Below, piece after piece: positions 1-11,447 of a stretch of DNA of 64,000 nucleotides. The stretch lies in assembly GCA_904063045.1 (NCBI GenBank), contig CAJFCJ010000001.1, forward strand, positions 3,541,501 through 3,605,500. The letters are read 5' to 3'. This DNA comes from Dimorphilus gyrociliatus. Taxonomy: Eukaryota; Annelida; Polychaeta; Dinophilidae. Made by a program: the position numbers and the translations under genes. Position 1 is the first letter of the stretch; the number at the start of each line of letters is the position of its first letter. Under the pieces are notes generated by a model, which was given only the letters and a program-made list of their open reading frames with translations, had not been told where the DNA came from and made no database searches.

Positions 1-2293
1 ATACTTTATTCCATTGTTTGTCAAGTAACCTTTTCACTATTAAAACGAAAAACCGACGTATATGCGTCTCGTACGAGAGAGAAAGAGAAAGAAGGGAGAA
101 GAAGGAAAAAGGATGCGATTAACAATGATAAACTTTTAGAAAAAAAAATTCGATTAAGCTAATGACGCACGGATCGGTTCTTTGTTTGTGTTTATATAGG
201 CTGACTGACAAATGGCCAAAGTCACCTGAACCTCGATGATTAGACGAAGGAAATGGGCGTTTATGAAACGTCAAGTTTGTATATAGTTTATATAGGATGA
301 TATAATCGTGCGTAATAATCATCTTGGCATTCAGTCACGCATACCTGATCAACTTGCTCCTCTAAATGCTTTTAGAGTGGAGACGGACGGAATTTGGGCG
401 AATTTTGCCTAGTGGGCGGTCGCTAGATGACAATTACTAATAGAAAACTGTCTACTTGTAGAGTGGCTACGAGTGCGTTTATTTTCCCCAACATTTTGCT
501 ATATTGGAGGATTATATATGGGTTTTCAATGTTGGATAGATTATGTATCGGAAGTATCGAGACACAAGAATGTCTTATATTTTATATCTTATATATGTAG
601 TAAGCAGGAGAGAGAGAGAGAGAAAGAGAGAGGGAGAAATAGAATGGACTGAAATCTTCGTAGGAACAAGTATTAGTTAAAAGTAAGAAATGAAAGAATC
701 ATGGAAGTAGCATGAATGAAAAAAACAAGTGGGAAAGAGGATAAGATAGAAGTAGGATTTGCGGAGAAAAACGGACATTAATAAGAAATAAATCAGACGA
801 AATAGAGACATATTAATTCCAATCAGTTGTGTCAAAATAATGTTGGGATTACTATTATACGCCGTGTTTATCTTGCTCTCTGCTTTATGCTTGACTGCAA
901 AAATCCGTATTTACTTGACAAGTACAGAATTATAAGCCATTTATCTTCGTATCAGTGCAGTTTTCCTTGTATAAATAATTTTCATTTAAGAGAGTCGGCG
1001 CTTCTCTTATTCCTGTTGACACCTTTCTCTCTCTTTTTTCTCACTTTTATATGTTGAATTGAAAACCATTACAACAAGAATCAGCTTTGTTATCGAGTTT
1101 GCTAATTTTATTATTAATTAATCAAATTATCAATCGTGTCGCTTCCCTTTAATTTGCACGTAAAAGAAACTATTGAAAGAGAAACGAAGAAGATAGAAAG
1201 GAAGAAAGAAAGATAGATTGAAAAAACTTAAAGAGAAAGAGAGAGAGAGAGAGAAAGAGAAAGAAAGAAATCGAGAAGTAAAAAGAGAAACCTGTCGTTT
1301 TCAAGGTCAAATACGGGTTAAACCGTAAAAAAAAATAGCTGAAGATAGATGGCAATAAAATCTCATAACGATTACAAACAAACAACAATTTATTATTTGT
1401 GTTTGCTGAATTTCATGGAGATGAATCGTCTATCTCTCATCCCGGCAACGCAACCTAATGAATAAATACAACCACAATAAAAGCCGCAACAACAACAATA
1501 ACAACAACAATAACAGCGACAAGGACGAAGACGACGATGACTTGGGCATTAGCTGTATTTTTACATATCTAGATAGAGTCTCTTTACTAAATAAAAACTA
1601 CTTATTTAATGGCCCATGTACTCATAAGAATTTCCTCTTATTATCCAATCTCGTGTATAAATGTAGTTATAGATGGATCACTTTGCAGAAGAGAAAAGGA
1701 GAGTGAAAAAATTGGGAAAACACTAACAGAAACACGCAGAAACAATAACAAAAAGGAAAGGGAAGAGAAATGGGAATAAGAAATGCGCTGAATTGAGAAA
1801 ATATGGTTTTAAACGCTACATACTTAGAGGCGTCACGTTTCAACCAAGATCGGCGTCCAACTTGGATTAATATTGAAAAATTATCCATAGTGGGAATATA
1901 GAATATTCTTTAATATTTTATCCTTAAATCTCGCAAAGAAAACTGTTACAAACAAGTAGAAAATTTATACATGATGGGACGAACCGTATTTGGCAATCGT
2001 TCTGGTTAAATATTGAACCAAGTTATTGTGCTTGCGTTTGATTTGTATCTATAGGCCTAAAAACGTAACTTGCTTGGAATGCCGTGTATGTTTTACTGTA
2101 CTAAAAGTAAGTCTGCCTATTTAGACTGGATTTTATTGGACAGCAAAACAGCAGAAATGCAGTTATTTTTACATTAAGTTGACCTGAACCTAGTAAATTT
2201 TAAGTAAATATTATCAATAAATTAACTTTTTTTCTCTCTTCTTCATCATTGTTAGCTCCTTCGCCTTCATTTTGTAGTTGTTGTTGTTCTTCC

Positions 2294-2321
2294 TCTTCTT
2301 CTTCTTCTTCTTCTTCTTCTT
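2294..2321. repeat. (TTC)n microsatellite
   Basis: Uninterrupted TTC triplets. They produce spurious poly-Ser, poly-Phe and poly-Glu frames on the two strands. Confidence 0.85.
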
Positions 2322-2583
2322 TCGGCTTTCCATTCAACACCAATTTATTAGCTTGTCCACCTTTCGCGCTCGCTGCTACTCGTTCTTCTCTTTCCAATCT
2401 CTTTTCTATTTCTCTTCCAAGAATCGTAGACGAATGGAATACGGAAAATTCTATACATTGCGTACAATCGTATATATAGAAGAATAAGAAGGAGAATAAA
2501 ATGAATGATTATAGACGAAAATAGATAAATCTTCCAATTATAAAAGAAAAGGAATTTAAAAAATGACTTTAGACGGTTTCTAA

Positions 2584-2615
<32 letters not shown>

Positions 2616-4671
2616 GATTGTATAGACTGTATATATATTGCGCATAAACAAGATATCATTACGTAATCAAGTATAGAGTACTTATGTATTAAGCGCTATA
2701 AATACAAATAAAGAAAAGGTCTGAAAATTGGGTTGAAAGGCGATTTGTTTTGGCTTTTTCTCACAAACTCCAATTATTCCTTCAATACATTCTCCATTAT
2801 GCACATAATTGCTTATATAATTTAGTTAGGAGGGTGGGGCGATTCTATCAAGTTCTCAACCTAACCGTCGGCAAAGAGGTGGACGGCAGTAGAGAGTAAA
2901 CGGCTAATGAATGGCTGCGGAGAGGTGGGATGGTTCTTTTGAAAAAAGCAAAACTATAATATAAAAGCCCACATCATTTCTTTTTCGAAACGATTAGGCT
3001 AATGGATGATTGTTGAAATAACGAATCATTGAATAAATTGCGAATAATAATAATCCATCGAATGGTAATAGTAATAACAATAGTAATAATAGTAATACTA
3101 ATAATAATAGTAGATTGATAAAACGGTTTGTAAGAAGGAAAGATGATGAAAATAATGATGATAAAAAGGAATAAAGATTAACAAAAAAAGGGAGGCTAAA
3201 GGATTAGGCAAAGGACGAGGGATATTATTTTTTGGGCGAGTTGAAAATTGCTTTTCATATTACATTTTATCAATAATTCTCTCAGCCACTTTTTCTTTAT
3301 AAATCCAATAACTTATAGTAAATATTATCTGCCTTTGCAAAGCTTCTTTTCCTCCTTCCATATTATTTTAGCGAGTATTGCTCGTTATTCATTCTGAAGG
3401 ATGATTGCTTTTTTACAGTTGCGATCGATTGAGTGGAAAATGAAGACAAATCCCGACGTCTAACACAAACTTTAACAAAATTGTTCATAAACAATTTAAC
3501 CTGTTTGTTCTGCCTTTCTTCTCCTATTCCCCCTCATATCTCCTTGTGTGTTTATGTCTCTCCCTCTCTCTTACTTTTTCTCCTTTCTTATCTTGCTTTA
3601 TCTATCACATACCTTTATCGAACGATTAAGATTAGCTAGAGTTACCTTGCTATCGGAAAAGCCCTCCCTCTCTCCTTCCGCGATTTACTTTACCCTTTCC
3701 CAACGCCCCTTTCGCCCCCTTCTTGCTTCTACCCCTTTGCCATATCCGCCATATCAATATTTAATGCTATTCATATCGTCTTACATAAATTTATTCAGCA
3801 ATATCTGAAACTGAACAGTAAGATAAACAACTAAAAATCAAATATCCCTTAAACCAACATAATTTCTTCTTCTCTTTCTCTTCCTTATCTATTTTAAGGC
3901 ACGCTCCGCTACTCGAAATTTCCTCACTCGCTTCACTCCCACCAGAAGAACAGATTGCATATGATCGGTCATCAAGGTCAAAACGATTGCCTTCTACATC
4001 TCTATTTCTCTTTTTAATAGTTCAATAAATTATTTTTATACAACAATTCTTTTTCTGTTATTCGTTCGTTCGCTCAGTTATTCATTCACTCACTCACTCA
4101 CCAATTCATTCATTCATTCATTCAAACATTTATTTATTTTTAACTTTTATTTAAATTTCTTTCTCTCTCTCTCTCTCTTCGTTTCTTCCCTTCATTGAAT
4201 TGTTTTCTTTATTAATCTTTTACTTTTTCACACCTACTCTTTAACTAGTTAATAAAATCAAATTATTTCATCATTTTCATTTGCCGTTAAACCTCGATCA
4301 TTAAGAAAAATAACCGCAACAATTACAAACCAATAGTCGATAATTGAATTAATTGATTATTAATAATCCCTAATCCGATTAAGATCGAATTCTTTTCAAT
4401 TGGAAAAAAACACCGCTTTCACAAAACCAACTCATACCCACCGCTCCTCTCTCTTAACCCTATCCAACCCCCTCCCCCCTAGAATAATCTTTATTTTTTC
4501 ATTCAACGGCACCCCCTAGTCAAACCGTTCAACCACAGACTATCGAGTAGAGTGCCCCTATCCTTTTCTCTCTTTCAGTTATCTCATTCCTTTTTCGCTG
4601 GAGTAGAAACCCCTCTTTTTTTGGTGTCGATTCTGTAACGATATGCTTCTTTCTGTTTCAATTTAACAGCT

Positions 4672-4677
<6 letters not shown>

Positions 4678-4705
<28 letters not shown>
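4678..4705. repeat. (TC)n microsatellite
   Basis: A TC dinucleotide run about 300 bases upstream of the dopamine receptor start, inside a longer pyrimidine-rich tract. Confidence 0.9.
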
Positions 4706-5007
4706 TTCGCTTTTCTGCTCTCTTCTCTTTTCCTATAAATCTCAATCTATTTTTATTCTCAAAATTTCATTCTCCTTAGTTTTCTTCTTCATCTCCTTTT
4801 AACTTTGTTCATGTATCTTTCTAACCATCCATCCATCTATATATCTATCTATCTTTCCCCCTGTCGTTCTCTCTCTATTTCTCTCGCTCTCGCTCTCGAT
4901 CGCTCCGCGCTCTCCTCCAACGCCACCTAGGTCAGGTTTAAGCGCCACAACGATTCGAATCGCCATACAAGAATCTGTAAACGATTAATCTCAGCGGATT
5001 ATGATAA

Positions 5008-6066
5008 ATGGCTTCAGTGATGCGGAATATTAGCGAAAATAGCAATCTGACTTTAAATGAGGATGCTGGCTATCCATTGGGAGTACAAATTCTAATAGGC
5101 CTAGTTTTAGCGGCAATTATTTGTTTGTCATTAATTGGAAACACAGTGGTATGTGTGGCAATTTTAACGGAGAGAAACTTGAGAAAGGCTGGAAATTATT
5201 TTCTCGTATCTCTGGCCATAGCGGATTTGCTCGTCGCTGGGACTGTGATGGTGTTTGCAGGAGCTAATGATGTAATGGGAAGGTGGATATTCGGGCGTCA
5301 CTTTTGTAAAATATGGTTATCTTTGGACATAATGTGCTCTACGGCGTCCATACTCAATTTATGCGCAGTTAGCCTAGACAGATACTTGCATGTTCGAGCA
5401 CCATTGCATTACGACATAAAAATGTCGACTTTTCGAGCCGTCCTCGCTATAGGCCTAATCTGGGCATGTTCGGCCTTAATATCGTTTTTGCCAATACATT
5501 TAGATTGGCACGTGAGGACTAGAGCCATCTTTAACGGATTCTGTATGATGGACTTGAATCCCATATATGCAACTGCATCGTCTCTCGTGTCGTTCTACGC
5601 ACCGTGCATAGTTATGATAGTTTTGTACTTGAGACTATTCCAAAGCGCTCGCAGGCACGTCAGAAGCATTAGGAGAGGAACATTCGATAGGTCGGCCTAC
5701 AAAGTCAGTGACGCCAAGGCGGCGACAACTTTAGGAATAATTATGGGTACGTTTTTAGTGTGTTGGCTACCTTTTTTTACCGTCAACCTCATAGCGGCGT
5801 TTTGCGACAAGTGTATTCCGTCGTATGCGTTCATAATAGTTACGTGGTTGGGATATGCTAATTCCACGTTAAACCCTGTTATCTATTCCATATTCAACGC
5901 TGAGTTTCGGATGGCTTTCAAAAAAGTTCTTTCCCGTTGTATTCCGACATTTGGAAATACTTCAACTCAAAGTATTTCTGGTAGGACTTCATCAGTTGTA
6001 AACGGCCATGGATTATCTCCAAGTCATTCGTACAGGCCGGTTTCTCAGCAAATAACAAATTTATAA
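5008..6066 (+). CDS. D1-like dopamine receptor (Dop1R1 type), class A GPCR
   Basis: A complete intronless frame of 352 residues with seven membrane segments. Visible landmarks are N-glycosylation sequons at N7 and N13, the TM2 aspartate D73, the amine-binding TM3 aspartate D107, DRY at 124-126, the C100/C179 pair for the extracellular disulfide, TM5 serines S191, S192 and S195 that would contact catechol hydroxyls, CWLP at 252-255 and NPVIY at 289-293. The short third loop ending in VSDAKAATT, the DLNPIYATASS stretch before TM5 and the DKC segment before TM7 resemble arthropod Dop1R1 more than D2-like, octopamine or serotonin receptors. By family it should bind dopamine at the plasma membrane and raise cAMP through Gs. 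The tail ends in TNL, a possible class I PDZ ligand. A candidate AATAAA lies at 6435. Receptor class is secure; the exact orthology is inferred from remembered motifs. Confidence 0.93.
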   Translation: MASVMRNISENSNLTLNEDAGYPLGVQILIGLVLAAIICLSLIGNTVVCVAILTERNLRKAGNYFLVSLAIADLLVAGTVMVFAGANDVMGRWIFGRHFCKIWLSLDIMCSTASILNLCAVSLDRYLHVRAPLHYDIKMSTFRAVLAIGLIWACSALISFLPIHLDWHVRTRAIFNGFCMMDLNPIYATASSLVSFYAPCIVMIVLYLRLFQSARRHVRSIRRGTFDRSAYKVSDAKAATTLGIIMGTFLVCWLPFFTVNLIAAFCDKCIPSYAFIIVTWLGYANSTLNPVIYSIFNAEFRMAFKKVLSRCIPTFGNTSTQSISGRTSSVVNGHGLSPSHSYRPVSQQITNL

Positions 6067-7858
6067 AAAAACAAAAAAAAAAGAGAGAAAAACTCAAATG
6101 TTTTACTGCAAATGCTCAATTTTTCGCATTTACTCGCAAAACTGGATCAATTACTCTTTCATTTTTAAGCAATCATTTCGTTCTACGGTAAACGGGGCTT
6201 TTTGCATTCGAAATTTACAGTAATTAGACGTCAATTTGGTTTTTGGTTAAGAAATATGCATATATTGTTTAGGAGTATATACAGCATATATACTTTCTTT
6301 TCTTTATACATATCGTACATCCCCTTCTTACGCTCTCTTCTTAAAACCATCCTTATACCATTATTAACAAAACGCTCCTTTGTATGTTCCTATTCTTTTA
6401 TTTAATTAGCTTTCTTCCTTGTATCATCCTGTCTAATAAATAAATAACACCTTCTTGGCGTCAAATTACATAAGTATTTGTCGGAATTATCTAAATGACC
6501 GATAAGCTTTGCCTTTTTCCTTCTTAATCAGGAGACAAAGCATCAGTAATTGCATTAGATTATTTGTTTCTTTCAATTTCCTGAAAAGCAATTAATTTCT
6601 TCAACTCAAAAAGCCCTAAGCCGTAATTAATGTCAGAAAATGACAAATTAACTAGCTATTCTGAAATAATGTACATAATTTGTATTGTAAATGAATTCCA
6701 ACAAAGGTGCTATAGATGATGAAGACATCAAGAAATTGTGGGGCTTGTAAAATTCTGCAGTATTCAGCAGCAACTCTTGTTTCTCTTAGAAATAACCTTA
6801 CTTTTTGTGTTTTGTTGAATATTCAATAAATAATTACTTTTTACGTAAATTATTCAAAATATCTTTAAAACATGAATCTTTCATTGCTGTCTCTTTCTTC
6901 TCCCCTCCCCTCTCTCTCTCTTCTTTATCTTTCTCAGGCTTTACCTATTTCGATATACTCTCCCCCCACCCCTCCCCTCTCCTTTCCTCTTCCTACTTCC
7001 TTCCCAGTCCTCTTTCGTCCTTCTCCTCTTCTCTCGCTCTTTCTCTCCCCCCTCCGTCCCTCTCTCTCTCTCTCTTTTTCTCACCCATTCTCACTCTCTT
7101 TTCCACCCTAAATCAGTCACGCCCAAACGCCTAAAATGGATTCAATCAACAATTATACAAAACTCTTTTCTAAACCTTCAACAAATATATCCCCACCTCC
7201 CCTTCCTTCGAACTAATAAATGATCCCTCTTTTTCTATCTAGCCCAATTCCCCTCTCCATTATTCCTTTATTTGATATCAAATTATGACTTTTTCCCTTT
7301 TATATGTTTGTGTTTGTCGGGATTATCATCTTATACCCTGGTTCTTTCATATGGTCAGATCGAACGCTTGATCTATTTCGGTCGACGGTTATAGTTTGTA
7401 AGTCCACAAGTCGCCGACTTTGCTAAGGCAATTGACTGACAAAAAGGCTCGCAGAGGCGATTTTCTTTCGGTTGGCCGATCGGTCGTCTTTGCATATTTT
7501 CTTGTACAGATACGAGTAATAAATCACTGTTAGAGAATGCGGTAATATACTGCTACCCCAACAACTACTTCTGATATCACTACAACCGCCTCTGTTGTTT
7601 TTACTACTGTTGCTCTACTAATGCTTTAGCTGCTGTTTTTCCTATTTGCTGCTACCATTACTGACATATCTTTTACACCATTTTCATATACCCTCCTCAA
7701 TATATCTCTATTTGGTATAAGAGTAACTCTTATATCATATTCCATTTACTCTGACAGTTTCAGGAAATCAAATAAAAGATTTCTATCATAACAAACTCGA
7801 ATCAAATTTCCAACAAGTTGACAAACAAACTTGGTTGCTGTCCTACTTTGAACCATAT

Positions 7859-7863
<5 letters not shown>

Positions 7864-7897
<34 letters not shown>
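7864..7897. repeat. (GA)n microsatellite
   Basis: A continuous GA dinucleotide run, homopurine on the plus strand. Confidence 0.9.
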
Positions 7898-7898
<1 letters not shown>

Positions 7899-8865
7899 CA
7901 GCGACAGCGTATGAGTGAGTGAAAAAGAGAAGAAAAAGGAAGTTGAGAAAGAGTAAAAAGAATAAAGGAAGGAAAAAAGGCATTGATGATTAAATGAAGA
8001 AAAGACAAACGATTAAACAAACAGTCTTTTAATTAAACTGTTGGACGGCTTGAGAGAATTTCTAATTGGTCACAAGAAAGCTAAAAAAATCTATCTATGA
8101 TGGGTAGGCAGGGAGATGGAACGGTAAACAAAGTGGGAAAAAATTGAATGAATGTGGCCGTTGAGATTAATAGAGTCTTATCTTGCTTGTCACGTGATTT
8201 GGACGGGCTAATTCCACTGCAAATCCAATCTAAATCCGTTGCAGATTTGCTGGCGGAAAAATATGCCATTTGCCAATGGGATAAATAAATTCTGAATATA
8301 AATAGGATTTTTTCCTTTACTTTATCAAATTAAAATAAAACGTCTTAAAATTATTTTTAATACTTTTTTGTTTTGTCTCTTTTCTATCCGATTCCGCGTT
8401 CTATTTAGTTCTCTCCCGCCCTCACTCCCCCCACCCCTACCCTCTCTCTTACTTGTACGCAGTTCTTTTTTTTCTATTGCTCTTGGTGCAAGACGAATTG
8501 ACGAATGATCGAGATGAAAGAGCCTGGGATAGATAGATGGAAGCAAGTAAGAGCGAAAGAAAGAGAAAGAGAGAAAGAGAGTGAGTAATAAATAGGCAGA
8601 ACGGAAAGAAAGAAAGCGAGAGAAATAGGATTTCGGAAGAAACATCCTAGAAAAGGAGAGACAAGTGGTAGGTCTACAAAGAAAATGGGAAACAAAAATA
8701 GAATAAAGATTATCGTCTCAAAAATGTTACAAGCTAAAAATATCATCATTTTGTATTTTACTTTTCAATGTATTTAAAAAAATGGAAAAAAAAACAAACC
8801 AGATGCCAAAATCTAAATATTGGATAAACTAGACACGAAAATAATAAATGAATTTAAATTCCTTT

Positions 8866-8867
8866 TC

Positions 8868-8925
<58 letters not shown>

Positions 8926-8940
8926 TCTCCCTCTCTCTCT
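8866..8940. repeat. long (CT)n homopyrimidine tract
   Basis: About 75 bases of nearly pure CT with a few CCCT interruptions, the longest such tract noticed in the window. It produces a spurious Arg-Glu frame on the minus strand. Confidence 0.9.
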
Positions 8941-11407
8941 CGTCCTCTGATAAGATTTCGATGAGAAGAGAGGAATAACGCAAGAAGCAAGTAAAGAGAA
9001 AAATATGAAAGATAAGAGGCAATTTTTCAAATGGAAAATAATGCAAGTTATCTCCAAAGATCACGTAAATGAATGATATACAATGAAGGTTGCAAGTTTT
9101 TTCTACTTCATTGTCTTTTCATCTATTTTTTACTCTGTTTATTTCGCTTTTATGCGTACGCATAGGATGAGTATTTGGGTGGAATAAGAACTCGGCCTAT
9201 CTGAACATTGTTAAAGAGAAAAGGGAAGAGTGAGAAGTAGAGTGAGAGTGTGACAGTGTGAGAGAGGGAGAGATATAAAAAGAAACGTGAAAAAACGGAT
9301 ATAGAGAAAGAGAAAGAGAAAGTGGGGGAGAGGAAGAGGGAGAGGGAAGAGGGGCAAAGAAAGAGTCAACTTTGATTATGGAGGTTAAATGCAAAAGATG
9401 ACAAATCAATTTTATAGACAAATAAGAGGTGGCAGGAGTGACCACGTTAAAAGTTTTCACCTAAACCTTATGGTTTAAAGAGCTAGTTCCATTCGACAAT
9501 TTTAAGGGCAAAAGGAAAGAAATAGTGAAAAGGTAAGGAAAGAGCGGCTATAGGAGGCGGTGTGGGAGGGGCTTACGACAAAAAGAATTTTATTAGAAAT
9601 GTTTCACCCGTAAGCCTTAAAAAGAATTACCATCTCTAATCAAGGGTAAATTAGAAAAGAAGATAAGGGCTAATCATTCTCTTTTTATAGTATGGCTAAA
9701 AACAGCTTAGAAGAACCGTCTACGTTCCGCCTTTGAGTTTGATAATTAAAGAAAAAGTGTAAAAGGTTGATTCAATTTTCGGACTGCGGCCTTTGCCTTA
9801 TCTTGCGCAAGAGGTTAGGAGAGAGCACAAATAGATTGATGGTAATGGGTGAAGGAATTTATTCCCTTACATTCCTCTCTTCTCTTATTTCGTTTCTCTT
9901 CTCCTTGTCAGTTAATTTCATTCATTCGTTTATTCATTCATTCATCCGTCCAACTAACTATCTATTCATTCGTTCACCCACACATCCATCTATTCGCCCA
10001 TTTATCCATCTTCTACCGTCCATTCGTTGGAGGAAAACCTCTTCCTTTCTTCGTTCACCTCTATTAAAGTATATTATTTTATTGTGAGGCATAGCGGGAA
10101 TTTCATCGACTAGCGGGCAGAATGACAGCAACAGTTGCCGCTCCACTAACTACAATATCAATAAAGACAACTAGTACTATAAAAAAAAACACTTGTACCA
10201 TTAATAATAATATTAATAAAGGCGCGAAGGGGAAAAGGAAGCAAGAGGAACGATATGATCATTGGATAATAACATTACAACAAGTACTACTCCTACTACT
10301 AAGACTCTTACTACTGTTCTTTTTTTAATAAAAGATTAGCGTCTCTTCTCTAATCTGAGCGTAGAGCTTAAAATAGCTTTGCGAATCTATTTGAAAACGC
10401 CATTAAAGAAGTTTTAATTGAATAATAATAGATATTTACATTAAAAACTTGATTGTAAACGACACGGATGCATATAATTAATGATATAACAATATTAAAA
10501 GATTACGAAAAATTCGCTGTTAATTAGCAGGCGTTATGGAATCTAATTAAGTGTCGACGTCTCTTTCGACGCCGCGTAGTGGAGCTACAATATAAACATT
10601 GACATGGGCGACTAGTAGTAATAAGAATGGGAGCGTGCATTTCTGTAGGCAATTTGATAGGAAGTTTTGTAGAATGTTAATAACTGATTTAGCGATTTAG
10701 ACGAGTATCTAATATCTGACGAATCCAATTGAATGGTTAACAAAGGCTTTAATCAATAGAATTCACTCCTGTCTAGATTATTTCTTATTTTAATTTACTA
10801 AAAGAAAAATTGGAGAAGGAAATGCAAAACCCTCGGAGATTAGCCATCAGACGCAGAAACGATCATAATCCTTTTCCTATTTAATTATTACATATAAATA
10901 AATAAATACCAACTGCGAAAAGAAAGCCAATTCGACGAGAGAAGAACCTTTCTCCGAACCAGGAGGAGAGAATGAGAATTGATGGCAAAAGCGAACATTT
11001 TCCCTCATTTTCTCATCCTATTCCTCCTCTTGGCGGCAAAGAAGGATTAAAAGGAGAGAGGACACATATTATTAAAGAATTTTACGCAATTATTAAAGGA
11101 AAAGAATAAAGAGAAAGACAGAAATTTGTAAGACATGCGCATAGGTTTCCTTAAAGGCGTATTATTTGAATAATTGAAGAAGGTCGAATCGTGGTTGTTT
11201 TGTAGTATATACTTACAATAATGCCATGTTAAAACTGTAATATCCCTAAAAGAGGCTATTACTTTTTCTATTCTTCTTCTTCCTTCAAACTCGTTCCCCT
11301 TCCATTTCGTTCTTCCTTTTCTCTCATTCTCTTTCTGTGTGTTTGTGTGCCTTTTTCCTTTCTTCCTCTCTCCCCTCTCTCTCTCTTTATCTATATATCT
11401 ATTTCTT

Positions 11408-11411
<4 letters not shown>

Positions 11412-11443
<32 letters not shown>
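11412..11443. repeat. (CT)n microsatellite
   Basis: A CT run within a pyrimidine-rich stretch spanning about 11330-11480. Confidence 0.85.

Positions 11444-11447
<4 letters not shown>

Larger units (their letters stand above)
1..5007. other. gene-free 5' flank of the dopamine receptor gene
   Basis: No reading frame here looks like protein: the open frames are translations of microsatellites or short AT-rich stretches. The sequence alternates AT-rich DNA with pyrimidine-rich tracts, which become dense from about 3500 to 4900. It also holds a TTC array, a TAGGCCTA octamer at 2052-2059 and a TA-rich block near 2580-2640. It probably contains the promoter, 5' UTR and regulatory DNA of the downstream receptor, but no TATA box or initiator can be chosen with confidence. 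Confidence 0.5.

Noticed and set aside
3895-3904. TAAGGCACGC, identical to the 5' end of miR-124
   Set aside because: The remaining bases do not match this highly conserved microRNA and no hairpin is evident.
6805-7134. Ser/Leu/Pro-rich plus-strand frames
   Set aside because: They translate a pyrimidine tract in the desert after the dopamine receptor; both overlapping frames look alike.
8813-9064. Open frame with Arg-Glu repeats on the minus strand
   Set aside because: It is the translation of a CT microsatellite, with no non-repetitive coding part.
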